Shown: positions 8,758-17,301 of the stretch, piece by piece
Layout: every line of letters begins with the position of its first letter
How positions within the stretch are numbered: position 1 is the first letter of the stretch
Assembly: GCF_023822005.2 (NCBI RefSeq)
Contig: NZ_CP098806.1
Span: 4,707,501-4,767,500 of the forward strand
Reading direction: 5' to 3'
Origin: Dyadobacter fanqingshengii
Lineage (GTDB): Bacteria; Bacteroidota; Bacteroidia; Cytophagales; Spirosomataceae
DNA length: 60,000 nucleotides
The notes under the pieces: model-generated
Database searches by the model: none
Seen by the model: only the letters and a program-made list of their open reading frames with translations
Told to the model about the DNA's origin: nothing
Program-made: the position numbers and the translations under genes

Positions 8758-8812
8758 CCGATGACCGCGCCTTCAACAACTTGCTGAAAAAGTGTTAAAA
8801 CGTGGTCATCGG
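8758..8812. repeat. 9-bp inverted repeat with 37-nt spacer upstream of ybeY
   Basis: CCGATGACC (8758-8766) and GGTCATCGG (8804-8812) form a perfect inverted repeat in the 137-bp gap between the DUF4175 gene and ybeY. A second short stem, CTAAACT (8730-8736) with AGTTTAG (8751-8757), is adjacent. There is no T-run, so it is not a classical terminator; it could be an operator or an RNA structure. Confidence 0.4.
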
Positions 8813-8839
8813 AATGTTCAGAACAAAATGCTGCTATAA

Positions 8840-11800
8840 TCAGTTCTTAGCCTGATACTTGCGGAAGTAAGTATCCACCTCCCTTTTGTAGAATGGAGAA
8901 AATGTGGGCGGTATGGTTCTCAGTAATTCAGTTTGCTTCTCCTTTTCACGAATGTATTTTTCAAACGCCGCAGGTGGTTGTCTTGGCAATTGTTTCGCAC
9001 TTTGGGCTTTGCGTTGCTCATCCTCGTCCTGCTCTTTCATTGCTTTTTCAGATTCCAGCAAACGTGTCGTAATTTCCTGGTTACGCTTGATGAGTTCGGG
9101 CGTAATGCGTTTGTTCACAAGATCAGTTTCAGTCTCATCCATTTTTTCAGCAATTTCCTGCAACTCCTTACCCATCTGTTTTCCTACTTCCGTGCCTTTT
9201 TGAGATTCCATCAGGTCCTGGATCATCTTCCTGATCATCGCTTGTTCAGCGGCCATTCTGGCCAGTTTCTCCGAATTATTTCCCTGCCCCTCTTTTCCTT
9301 CTCCAAGCTTTTTCATTTCACCATTCAGCTTCTCCTGCATTTCGCCCATTCCTTTTTGCTCGCCCTTTTGTTTTCCCTTCTTGCCCTTGCCACTTCCCGG
9401 CATCGCCATCGCCATTTGCTGCTGCATCTGATTGAAGACGTCGCTCAGCATTAAGGCGAGATTGTTCATGGAAGTCATCGCGAATTGCTGCTTGGAAGTC
9501 GCCACATTGATCTGACGATCTTTAATGCTCTTCACGCTTTCATCCATGTAAGACTTCATATCATTGAGCTCACGGGTAATAAACGACTGGATCTGTATCA
9601 CGCGGTTTGCAAGCGCGTAAAGGCTGTCCTCAACAATTTTCGCATCGTCTTTCAACTTCAACTGCTGCTGTCCGAGTTTGATAAATCTTGGATCCTGCAA
9701 GCTTACACCGCGAAAATCTTTCATTAATGTCTCCTGATCAAAAGACAGTGTGATCAAATTCTCTAAGATATCGCGTAGGGCATCCAGATTTTCCTGCATT
9801 TGCTCCATCTCCGCAGCCTCCATTGCTTCCTGCATCGACTGCGACATTTTCTTCATAGATTCCGCCGCCTTTTTCTGCGATTTGGAAGCTTTTTGATTCT
9901 CTTGCTTATCAAGTTGCTCCTTACTTTCTTCCATCTGCTCAGAGGCGTTTTTCTGCTCTTCTTTTTGTGTATCCAAAGGCTGTTCAAGCTCCTCGCTCAT
10001 TTTTTCAACCTCCTTGGAATCCTCCTTGGCTTTTTCGAACTCTTCCTGAATTTTTTCCTGCTCTTTTTTCAAATCCTCGTTCTTGCCTTTTTTGTCATCA
10101 GAATTTTTATTCTTGTCATTTTCCTGACTTTTATCCGCAAGCTGATCTTCCTTATCTGCTAACTCATCCAGTTTTTCGGTCAGATTTTCCATTTTTTGTT
10201 CAAGCTGCATTTGCTTGAAAAGCTTCATGGTCCGTTCTAGCTCTTTTTCCAGGTTATTCTCTTTGTTTTTAAGCTTTTCCATCATGCTCGACATTCGGTC
10301 GCTTTGTTTTTGTTCCAGCAATTTTTTCAATTCCTGATAAAGCTTCTCAGTGTCCTTGTCCATCAGCTCGTTCATCAGCTTTTGAAGCTGTTCCAGCTTG
10401 GTTTGTAACTCCGGGCTTTGCTGATTGAACTGTTTGGATTTCTCGTTCGCATTCTGATTTTTCTCCTGCAAAGCCTGCAATTCCTTCATTAGTTCCTCAC
10501 GCTTTTTGAGCACTTCTTCAATCTGCTTTTGCTCTTTGAAATCAAGTTCTTTGTTGCTTTTGAGTTTATTATCCAGATTCGTCAGATCCTTTTGCAAGCT
10601 CTGTGCCTTTTTCATGGCCGACTGCATTTGGTCTTCCGTTTCCTTCTCCGACTTCTTGATCTCAGCCTCCAACTGATCTTTGGAAGGAACAGTGAACTGG
10701 ATTGACCTGGATTTGGCACTTTTTGGCCCATTCACGCCGTCATTATCCCAAACCTGGGCATAATACTCGATCTTGTCGCCGGGCCCCAGTTTAAGGCTAT
10801 CTACATACCATTGGAAATAAAAGCTCTGGGTGTTAACCGTTTTGTTAAAAGGAACAGGAATTCCTTTGGCCGGCGCAGCATTTTTCTGGTCGGCCCGCTT
10901 TACGGAATAAAACATTTTAAGCTGTGAGAAGCCATAATCATCACTGATTGAGCCGCCTAGCACCAGATAATTGTAAAGCGTCGTATCCTGGAAGTTTTCG
11001 AGGTTCATCACGGGGAATTTATCAGGAACGACGTTGATGAAATAGCCAATTTTATCCGCATTGGTTGTTTCTTCATTTTTCAAAGTCACCTGATATTGCG
11101 ACGAGCGTTTGACCGTTTTCCGGACCGCATAATGATCGCCATTGTCACCTTTGGCCCGATACAATGCAGAGTCATCGTCAAATTTAATCGCGAGCGATTT
11201 TGTTGCTGATGTGTTAAAATCCCACTCAATGGTCGTTCCTTCCGGAATGGACAAATTGCCCACATTTGTCAGTCCTTCTGCCGGTTTATTAAGATATGCC
11301 GGATAATGCAGATTAACATCAAATGAAAGCAGTGAGGGCCTTTCCGCAACATTAATCCGGTATTCCTCAGATGCAAATCCAGCCGCATCAAAAGAAAAAG
11401 CCACATCCCTTTGCAGGTTTTTGAATGTGTACGAATAGTTCTGATTGCCGTCATTGGTAAGTTTAAAACGGGAGCCATTTTGCACCAGGTAAGCCGCGGT
11501 GGGCAATGCTTCGCCCCGCAGTTTTAATTTTAATGTAAAGTCCTCATTTCTAAATGCTTTTAATGATTTGTTTTCAAGAACAAATGAAAATGGCGCGTAA
11601 GTGTAATTCTTCTGGAAATGAATAATCCTGTCAGAACTGGAAGTGAAAAACGACGGATTGAAAAGCAAGATCGCCGCAATGGCCGCAAGCGGATAAATGG
11701 CATATTTGATGCGCTTTTTATTCTCATTAAAACGGATGGCATCTGAGAATTTAACAATCAGCAACTGGCCCGATTTCTGGCGAATGCTGGCTTCAATCAA

Positions 11801-12181
11801 GTCGGATTGTGTGCCGGTCAATCCCCTTAATTGCAATGTATTTACAAGCTTATCCCCTATTTCCGGAAAATATTCCCCGATCTGCAATGCCGCCTGCTCA
11901 TCCGAAATAGGTTTTCTAAGGCCGGAAAGATGGATTAACGGCTGGACAACCCACTGGAAAAATGAAAAAACGAGCACAGCCAGAAATCCGAAGAACAGTG
12001 TTCCCCGGACACCCGAGCTAAACCGCCCGAAATATTCGATTGTATTGAAAAAAAGAAAGACACTCAGAAGCAATCCGGCAGAGAAAATAATGCCTTTTAG
12101 CAACTGATTTTGATAGTATTTTTGACGGTATTCCTGAATGCGGAGCAACAGGCCTTCCATTGCCGGCGTAAAAGCAGCCAT
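8840..12181 (-). CDS. DUF4175-family membrane-anchored coiled-coil protein
   Basis: A 1113-residue protein of the DUF4175 family, common in Bacteroidota. Transmembrane segments lie near residues 27-46, 57-77 and 160-178. A beta-rich periplasmic-looking region follows (about 190-490), then a very long Glu/Lys/Gln-rich coiled coil from about residue 490 to the C-terminus, with a Gly/Lys-rich stretch (MAMAMPGSGKGKKGKQKGEQ) near residue 930. The composition is extreme: long runs of E, K, Q and M. Function is unknown; the layout suggests a structural or scaffolding envelope protein. It is a single-gene unit, with 136-165 bp gaps on both sides. Confidence 0.85.
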   Translation of the reverse strand: MAAFTPAMEGLLLRIQEYRQKYYQNQLLKGIIFSAGLLLSVFLFFNTIEYFGRFSSGVRGTLFFGFLAVLVFSFFQWVVQPLIHLSGLRKPISDEQAALQIGEYFPEIGDKLVNTLQLRGLTGTQSDLIEASIRQKSGQLLIVKFSDAIRFNENKKRIKYAIYPLAAIAAILLFNPSFFTSSSDRIIHFQKNYTYAPFSFVLENKSLKAFRNEDFTLKLKLRGEALPTAAYLVQNGSRFKLTNDGNQNYSYTFKNLQRDVAFSFDAAGFASEEYRINVAERPSLLSFDVNLHYPAYLNKPAEGLTNVGNLSIPEGTTIEWDFNTSATKSLAIKFDDDSALYRAKGDNGDHYAVRKTVKRSSQYQVTLKNEETTNADKIGYFINVVPDKFPVMNLENFQDTTLYNYLVLGGSISDDYGFSQLKMFYSVKRADQKNAAPAKGIPVPFNKTVNTQSFYFQWYVDSLKLGPGDKIEYYAQVWDNDGVNGPKSAKSRSIQFTVPSKDQLEAEIKKSEKETEDQMQSAMKKAQSLQKDLTNLDNKLKSNKELDFKEQKQIEEVLKKREELMKELQALQEKNQNANEKSKQFNQQSPELQTKLEQLQKLMNELMDKDTEKLYQELKKLLEQKQSDRMSSMMEKLKNKENNLEKELERTMKLFKQMQLEQKMENLTEKLDELADKEDQLADKSQENDKNKNSDDKKGKNEDLKKEQEKIQEEFEKAKEDSKEVEKMSEELEQPLDTQKEEQKNASEQMEESKEQLDKQENQKASKSQKKAAESMKKMSQSMQEAMEAAEMEQMQENLDALRDILENLITLSFDQETLMKDFRGVSLQDPRFIKLGQQQLKLKDDAKIVEDSLYALANRVIQIQSFITRELNDMKSYMDESVKSIKDRQINVATSKQQFAMTSMNNLALMLSDVFNQMQQQMAMAMPGSGKGKKGKQKGEQKGMGEMQEKLNGEMKKLGEGKEGQGNNSEKLARMAAEQAMIRKMIQDLMESQKGTEVGKQMGKELQEIAEKMDETETDLVNKRITPELIKRNQEITTRLLESEKAMKEQDEDEQRKAQSAKQLPRQPPAAFEKYIREKEKQTELLRTIPPTFSPFYKREVDTYFRKYQAKN

Positions 12182-12346
12182 ATATGAATGTCGTTAAATC
12201 TCTGATGGATTTTTATAACGTATCCGGCTGGCAAAAATTACGATCCGCCTGGCCACGCATAAAACAAACTAAGATAGCGATTTATATGGAATTCCATCGT
12301 TAAAAATGGATTTTTCCGGCGCCCAAAAGTTTATTTTGTGAAGAAC

Positions 12347-13084
12347 TTAAAGCGTAAGCAAAACACCTACGGAAGCGTAATTGATCCAGTTGAAATTATA
12401 GACCTCGTCACTATCCGCACCGCCTTCCACAACGCGGTAACCAGCCTTAATGCCAAACTTCGGATTGACCTGATAAGCCGCTCCCACAAAAATATCCTCC
12501 GCACGCCCTTGTTTGGCAGCCAATGCATCGCCTTCCAAAATCACCGACCAGCGATAAGATGGCTTGTAAGAAGCATAAAAGTTGACTAGCGGCACGAAGC
12601 CGACATTATCAAAATGCGTGTCGTAGGATTCGTTTTTGAAGCGCACATCCGCATCCCGGATCTTGGCAGTAAGACCTAAACCAACACGCCAGCGCGTTTT
12701 TGCCACAAAATCGTAGCGATAAGTCAGTCGGTAGGAATTGAATTTATAAAAAACTTCCGATGGCTGTCCGGCAGGATAATTAATGCCATTGAAATTGACG
12801 TTTTTATCGAATGTTCCGTGATATTTTACAGAAAGTGGGGCATATAATGCACTGATATTATGCCGTTTAGCAATGGTGTAAGTGCCTCTGATTCTATAAA
12901 AAATCTTTGGATCAATGCTCAGATCGTTCGCCAGATTCACTTGCGTGCCGCCCACATTTGGAATGCGGACCTTATTATAATTTGTCCCAAACACCGCCCC
13001 GCTTTCCAGATCGAGCCGGAACTGCGCGTAAAGCGGTGATGAACAAAGCATTAAAATGATGAAAAAAATTTTTCGAGATCCCAT
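12347..13084 (-). CDS. Outer-membrane beta-barrel-like secreted protein
   Basis: A 245-residue protein with a signal peptide (MGSRKIFFIILMLCSSPLYA, cleavage near residue 20). The mature part shows alternating hydrophobic/polar strands, many aromatic residues and a hydrophobic C-terminal strand ending in VGVLLTL, as in small 8- to 10-stranded outer-membrane barrels. I cannot assign a named family. It stands alone between the DUF4175 gene and the end of the trp operon. Confidence 0.72.
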   Translation of the reverse strand: MGSRKIFFIILMLCSSPLYAQFRLDLESGAVFGTNYNKVRIPNVGGTQVNLANDLSIDPKIFYRIRGTYTIAKRHNISALYAPLSVKYHGTFDKNVNFNGINYPAGQPSEVFYKFNSYRLTYRYDFVAKTRWRVGLGLTAKIRDADVRFKNESYDTHFDNVGFVPLVNFYASYKPSYRWSVILEGDALAAKQGRAEDIFVGAAYQVNPKFGIKAGYRVVEGGADSDEVYNFNWINYASVGVLLTL

Positions 13085-13097
13085 ATCCGCACCTATC

Positions 13098-13131
13098 TAA
13101 AAAACAAACAACCCGATGATGAGTTGTTTGT
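13098..13131 (-). terminator. Terminator of the trp operon
   Basis: ACAAACAAC (13104-13112) and GTTGTTTGT (13123-13131) form a perfect 9-bp stem with a 10-nt loop. On the minus strand the stem is followed directly by a run of T (complement of the A-run 13099-13104). It lies just after the trpA stop and before the barrel-protein gene. Confidence 0.75.
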
Positions 13132-13178
13132 ACAAAAGTGATGCCTGAAGTGTCAATATATCTTATGGAATTAACTTG

Positions 13179-13985
13179 TTATGCTTCGATCGTTTCAGGA
13201 TAATTTTTTACATTTCTTACAAAAGACTTAATGTCCTGTTCAAGATCATTGCTTTCCTGCAAAACGCGAATAAATGCGCTGCCGATAATAGCCCCTGCTG
13301 CATAGTCAGAAGCTTTTTTAAATGTTGCATGATCTTTTATCCCAAAACCAATCAGTCGCGGATTACGGAGTTGCATGGCATTCAATCTGTCGAAATATAC
13401 TTCCATATCATCGCTAACGCCTGTATTAGAACCCGTTACACTTGCAGAGGAAACGGTGTAAATAAAACCTTCACTTATTTCGTCGATCTGGCGAATGCGC
13501 TTTTCGGATGTTTGCGGTGTTACCAAGAAGATATTCAGAATGCCGTAAGCGTCGAAAATGGCTTTGTATTCATTTAAATACACGTCCATAGGCATATCTG
13601 GCAGGATCAGCCCGTCAACGCCAACCTCAGCGCATTTTTTACAAAATGCTTCGATGCCGAATTGCAAAACCGGATTGACATAACCCATCAGCAGCACAGG
13701 AACAGAAATTGTGTCACGCATATCTGCCAGTTGCTCGAAAAGGATCTTTACAGACATGCCGTTTTCAAGCGCGCGGTCATTGCTTTTCTGAATGGTTTCG
13801 CCGTCAGCAACAGGGTCCGAATAAGGCATACCAATCTCAACCAGATCAGCGCCGCCGTCCTGCAAAGCCTGTAAAACGCGCATAGTGTCACTCAATTCCG
13901 GAAAGCCTGCTGTGAAATATACATTCAGGAATCCAGCTTCGTGATGATCATTTACGCCGCTAAAAAGGTTTGTAATGCGGTTCAT
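13179..13985 (-). CDS. trpA: Tryptophan synthase alpha subunit
   Basis: Splits indole-3-glycerol phosphate to indole and glyceraldehyde 3-phosphate; indole is channelled to TrpB. The 268-residue length is typical. The catalytic acids are present as Glu50 and Asp61 in LVEIGMPYSDPVADG, corresponding to Glu49 and Asp60 of the Salmonella enzyme. It is the last gene of the trp operon, and its start overlaps the stop of the Dabb gene by 4 nt, so the two are translationally coupled. It is separated from trpB by two non-trp genes, unlike the usual adjacent trpBA. Confidence 0.97.
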   Translation of the reverse strand: MNRITNLFSGVNDHHEAGFLNVYFTAGFPELSDTMRVLQALQDGGADLVEIGMPYSDPVADGETIQKSNDRALENGMSVKILFEQLADMRDTISVPVLLMGYVNPVLQFGIEAFCKKCAEVGVDGLILPDMPMDVYLNEYKAIFDAYGILNIFLVTPQTSEKRIRQIDEISEGFIYTVSSASVTGSNTGVSDDMEVYFDRLNAMQLRNPRLIGFGIKDHATFKKASDYAAGAIIGSAFIRVLQESNDLEQDIKSFVRNVKNYPETIEA

Positions 13986-14371
13986 TCTTGTGTCCAGTAA
14001 TCAATAACCAAAACTTTGTCCAAATGCGGTCCTAACACTTTTCCGAACGCTTTGTGGTCAGGATGCGGAAGATAAACTTCACGACCCGCTTCATCATCGA
14101 ATGTTACAAAGAATGCGTGCGTAAAACCTTGTGAAAGTCCCTCGGGGCTGTTGTTTGTTCCCCATTCAAGGCCCTTAATCTCCTTAATTTTGGACGGCAA
14201 TGCTTTAAAAGCCTCTTCCACTTCCTTAATCTGTGCCGGCGTTGCTGAGTCTTTGAATTTGAATAAAACGACGTGACGCAGCATTTTCTTAGTGGTAGGG
14301 TTTTTAGGTGAAGCAGATGCCACAGCTCCAAAAAGGAGCATTCCGGCCATTAATAGTAATTTGAAATTCAT
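13982..14371 (-). CDS. Secreted Dabb (stress-responsive A/B barrel) family protein
   Basis: A 129-residue protein with an N-terminal signal peptide (MNFKLLLMAGMLLFGAVASA) followed by a complete Dabb ferredoxin-like domain: MLRHVVLFKFKD at about 30-41, GLEWGTNNSPEGLSQGFTHAF, and a C-terminal HPDHKAF...VLVIDY. Dabb domains form dimeric alpha+beta barrels; most are cytoplasmic, but exported versions occur in Bacteroidota. It is encoded inside the trp operon and overlaps trpA by 4 nt (ATGA), so it should be co-translated with trpA. Any link to tryptophan is unproven; an exported protein cannot take part in cytoplasmic indole channelling. Confidence 0.85.
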   Translation of the reverse strand: MNFKLLLMAGMLLFGAVASASPKNPTTKKMLRHVVLFKFKDSATPAQIKEVEEAFKALPSKIKEIKGLEWGTNNSPEGLSQGFTHAFFVTFDDEAGREVYLPHPDHKAFGKVLGPHLDKVLVIDYWTQE

Positions 14372-14404
14372 AATTGGACAAAAGATAAGGTTGAATAATG
14401 GTTA

Positions 14405-14605
14405 CTATGCGGAACAGTTGAGGCACTCGCCTTCATCGCTGAATTTCAGGCGGTCAAATTCGCCCAGCTTTTCTTTGAGTTCGAGGATTTCGTCTTCCAG
14501 GTCGCATCTTTCAAAAAGCGAAAGCTCGCCCGAGTTTACTTTTCCTTCCAGCTCCTGTATTTTGAGCCTTACGTCAAAAACCTCAGGTAAGGTCAGTGTT
14601 GCCAT
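14405..14605 (-). CDS. 66-residue conserved-looking small protein inside the trp operon
   Basis: A short acidic protein of 66 residues, predicted almost wholly helical (IQELEGKVNSGELSLFERCD, DEILELKEKLGEFDRL), ending with a Cys pair in ECLNCSA. No family is recognised. It starts 21 nt after the trpB stop and ends 33 nt before the Dabb gene, all on the same strand, so it is probably translated from the trp mRNA. The CxxC tail could bind metal or form a disulfide. I rate it as a likely real gene because its frame fills the gap neatly, but no homologue is identified. Confidence 0.65.
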   Translation of the reverse strand: MATLTLPEVFDVRLKIQELEGKVNSGELSLFERCDLEDEILELKEKLGEFDRLKFSDEGECLNCSA

Positions 14606-14626
14606 TGTAATGTGTTTATGAGTAAA

Positions 14627-15823
14627 TTAAACGATGTATTTCATGTAAGTAGCCATGTCTTTATCGCCACGACCAGAGAGGTTGACGATCACATTCTCGT
14701 TTTCCGTCGCGCCCAATTGACTCAAAATAGCCAATGCATGCGCTGATTCCAATGCCGGTATAATGCCCTCATAACGAGTGAGTTCAAATGCTGCCTGTAC
14801 AGATTCTTCATCCGTTGCCGACATAAAAATTCCTCTTCCGCTGTCGTACAAATAAGCATGCTGAGGACCAATTCCCGGATAATCCAGACCAGCAGAAATG
14901 GAGAACGGCTCCACAACCTGGCCGTCTTCCGTTTGCATTAAAATTGTGCGACTTCCATGCAAAACACCTGGTTTTCCCAATGCTGTTGTCGCAGCAGAAT
15001 GTCCCGAATTAATGCCTTTTCCGGCAGCTTCCACAGCCACGAGCTTCACATCTTCATCATCCAGAAAATGATAGAATGCACCCGCTGCATTGCTTCCTCC
15101 GCCTACACAAGCGACCACATAATCAGGTGTTTCCTTGCCGGTTTGCTCTTTCAGCTGCCATCTCATTTCCTCCGAAATAATAGACTGAAAACGAGCAACC
15201 ATATCCGGATATGGATGCGGACCCACCACAGAACCAATGATATAATGCGTATCCACCGGGTTATTGATCCAATGGCGCATCGCTTCATTCGTAGCGTCTT
15301 TCAATGTGCGAGATCCGCAGGTTGCTGGCCTCACTTCCGCGCCCAGCATTTTCATACGCGCCACATTAGGAGCCTGGCGTTCAATGTCCAGCTCGCCCAT
15401 GTAAACAATGCATTCAATGTTCATGAGCGCGCAAACAGTTGCGGTTGCCACGCCGTGTTGTCCTGCACCGGTTTCGGCCACCACCCGCTGCTTACCAAGT
15501 CTTTTAGCCATCAGGATTTGCCCAATGGTGTTATTCACCTTGTGCGCGCCCGTGTGGCAAAGATCTTCGCGTTTGAGGAAGATGTTGGTTTTGTATTTTT
15601 CTGAAAGCCTGTTGGCCCGGTAAAGCGGCGTGGGACGTCCTACATAATTCCGCAAGAGATCATTATATTCTTTTTGAAAAGAAGGCTCCGCAATGATGCT
15701 GAGATAATTTTCGCGCAGTTCTTCCACATTCGGATACAGCATTTCGGGAATGAATGCGCCTCCAAAATTGCCGTAATAACCGCGGCTGTCAACCTGATAT
15801 GACTTCTTTTCTAATGTTTCCAT
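14627..15823 (-). CDS. trpB: Tryptophan synthase beta subunit
   Basis: PLP enzyme condensing indole with serine to give tryptophan. The 398-residue length is normal. The PLP lysine is Lys95 in HTGAHKVNN; GGGSNAAG (phosphate-binding) and the C-terminal LSGRGDKDM are intact. It belongs to the classical TrpB1 type that partners TrpA. It begins 3 nt after the trpF stop, so the genes are tightly packed. Confidence 0.98.
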   Translation of the reverse strand: METLEKKSYQVDSRGYYGNFGGAFIPEMLYPNVEELRENYLSIIAEPSFQKEYNDLLRNYVGRPTPLYRANRLSEKYKTNIFLKREDLCHTGAHKVNNTIGQILMAKRLGKQRVVAETGAGQHGVATATVCALMNIECIVYMGELDIERQAPNVARMKMLGAEVRPATCGSRTLKDATNEAMRHWINNPVDTHYIIGSVVGPHPYPDMVARFQSIISEEMRWQLKEQTGKETPDYVVACVGGGSNAAGAFYHFLDDEDVKLVAVEAAGKGINSGHSAATTALGKPGVLHGSRTILMQTEDGQVVEPFSISAGLDYPGIGPQHAYLYDSGRGIFMSATDEESVQAAFELTRYEGIIPALESAHALAILSQLGATENENVIVNLSGRGDKDMATYMKYIV

Positions 15824-15826
15824 ATT

Positions 15827-16480
15827 TCACTGCGCTTCCGCCTCTTCTTTCTCTTTTACACGAACTAAATTGAATAATTCTTCAAGCTTGGCAATGTCTT
15901 TCACACCCGGCTCCGTTTCAAACTGACTATTAACGTCAATTCCATAGATAGGAAGCGTTTTTGACAATGCAATAATGTCGTCCACATTGTCGACGCTAAT
16001 GCCTCCGCTGAGCAGAAATGGCTTTTCATTATCGTATTTTTTCAAAAGGTTCCAGTCAAAGGGCACGCCGTTTCCGCCTGGGGCATCGCCTTTTGTATCA
16101 AACAAAAACAAATCGCAAAACGACTTATAATTGTTCAGCATCGCAAAATTGAATGATGCGTCGATGCTGAATGCTTTGATCACATTAACCCCTTTCTGGC
16201 GAATGCTGCGGCAAGTGTCCGGCATTTCGTTGCCGTGAAGCTGCGCATATTGCAAGTCGAATTTTTTGACTGTGGCAAGAATATGGCTAGGGCTTGCATT
16301 CACAAATACGCCGACTTTTTTAATGTTTTTAGGGATACTTTTTACAAATTCTTCATCCAAATCTTCGCCAACATAACGGGGTGATTTTTCGTAGAAAATA
16401 AACCCGATGAAGTTAGGCTGTAACGCCACCACTTTTTCAATGTTGTCTTGCTGGCGCAGTCCGCAAACTTTTATTTTCAT
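15827..16480 (-). CDS. trpF: Phosphoribosylanthranilate isomerase
   Basis: Amadori rearrangement of phosphoribosylanthranilate to CdRP. The 217-residue TIM barrel starts with KVCGLRQQDNI (catalytic Cys6) and contains LFDTKGDAPGGNG with the catalytic Asp, then LSGGIS and the phosphate-binding GIDVNSQFE. The last residues (VKEKEEAEAQ) are a short charged extension. It overlaps trpC by 4 nt. Confidence 0.96.
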   Translation of the reverse strand: MKIKVCGLRQQDNIEKVVALQPNFIGFIFYEKSPRYVGEDLDEEFVKSIPKNIKKVGVFVNASPSHILATVKKFDLQYAQLHGNEMPDTCRSIRQKGVNVIKAFSIDASFNFAMLNNYKSFCDLFLFDTKGDAPGGNGVPFDWNLLKKYDNEKPFLLSGGISVDNVDDIIALSKTLPIYGIDVNSQFETEPGVKDIAKLEELFNLVRVKEKEEAEAQ

Positions 16481-17295
16481 AGAACCAAAGGATTTAAATT
16501 GCTTTGTTGAGTTAAGTCAATTTGTAAATCCGCCAGTGCGGTTCCGGGATTTACAGTCTTCATAAATGTTTCACCTATTAAAAACCCTTTATAACCGTAA
16601 CCATGCAATCGGTGAATGGTCTCGGCATTTTTCAGGCCGCTTTCTGATATTTTAACAAAAGAATCGGGAATCTGTTCACTCAGCGCAATTGAAGTTTCAA
16701 TAGACGTTTCAAAGGTTTTAAGATTTCGATTGTTAACCCCCACTATATCAATGTTTTCACCAATGGTTGCGGCAAGCTCTTCGGCATTATGAACTTCCAA
16801 CAAAACTTCCAATCCTAGTTCGTGCGCTTTTTGACTTAATGAAACCACTTCGGCCGGAGTTAGACAAGCAGCAATGAGCAAAATCACGTCCGCCCCTATC
16901 GCTTTTGCTTCGTAAAGCTGATACTCGTCAATGATAAAATCCTTGCGCAGCATCGGGATCACTGGATTGGCATGACGCGCTTTCAAAAAATCCGAAAATG
17001 AGCCGCCAAAGAAATCAATGTCAGTTAAAACCGACAAGGCGACCGCGCCAGCATTGGCATAATCAAAAGTCACAACCTCCGGCGAAACCTGATCATTAAT
17101 GATGCCTTTTGAAGGCGACTTACGCTTGAATTCGGAAATGATTTTTGGAGATGAAGCATTTCTCAAAGCCGCCGCCAAGGAAACCGTTTTACGCGCAAAC
17201 AAATCTTCTTTTTCCAGCTCGGAAACCGACTTGTTTTGCTTGGCTTCAATGACTTCCTCCCGCTTTCTTGCGACAATTTTATCTAGTATGTTCAT
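16477..17295 (-). CDS. trpC: Indole-3-glycerol-phosphate synthase
   Basis: Cyclises CdRP to indole-3-glycerol phosphate. A 272-residue barrel with the active-site strand ISEFKRKSPSKG (Glu55, Lys57), LRKDFIIDEYQ (catalytic Lys) and GVNNRNLKTFE, then SESGL and GFLIGE near the end. It is a stand-alone TrpC, not fused to TrpF, and is coupled to trpF by a 4-nt overlap (ATGA). Confidence 0.97.
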   Translation of the reverse strand: MNILDKIVARKREEVIEAKQNKSVSELEKEDLFARKTVSLAAALRNASSPKIISEFKRKSPSKGIINDQVSPEVVTFDYANAGAVALSVLTDIDFFGGSFSDFLKARHANPVIPMLRKDFIIDEYQLYEAKAIGADVILLIAACLTPAEVVSLSQKAHELGLEVLLEVHNAEELAATIGENIDIVGVNNRNLKTFETSIETSIALSEQIPDSFVKISESGLKNAETIHRLHGYGYKGFLIGETFMKTVNPGTALADLQIDLTQQSNLNPLVL

Positions 17296-17301
17296 CTGTG
17301 A

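Noticed and set aside
9800..10162. Leu/Phe-rich open frames antisense to the DUF4175 coiled coil
   Set aside because: They arise from the Glu/Lys/Gln-rich composition of the opposite strand and have no independent coding signs.
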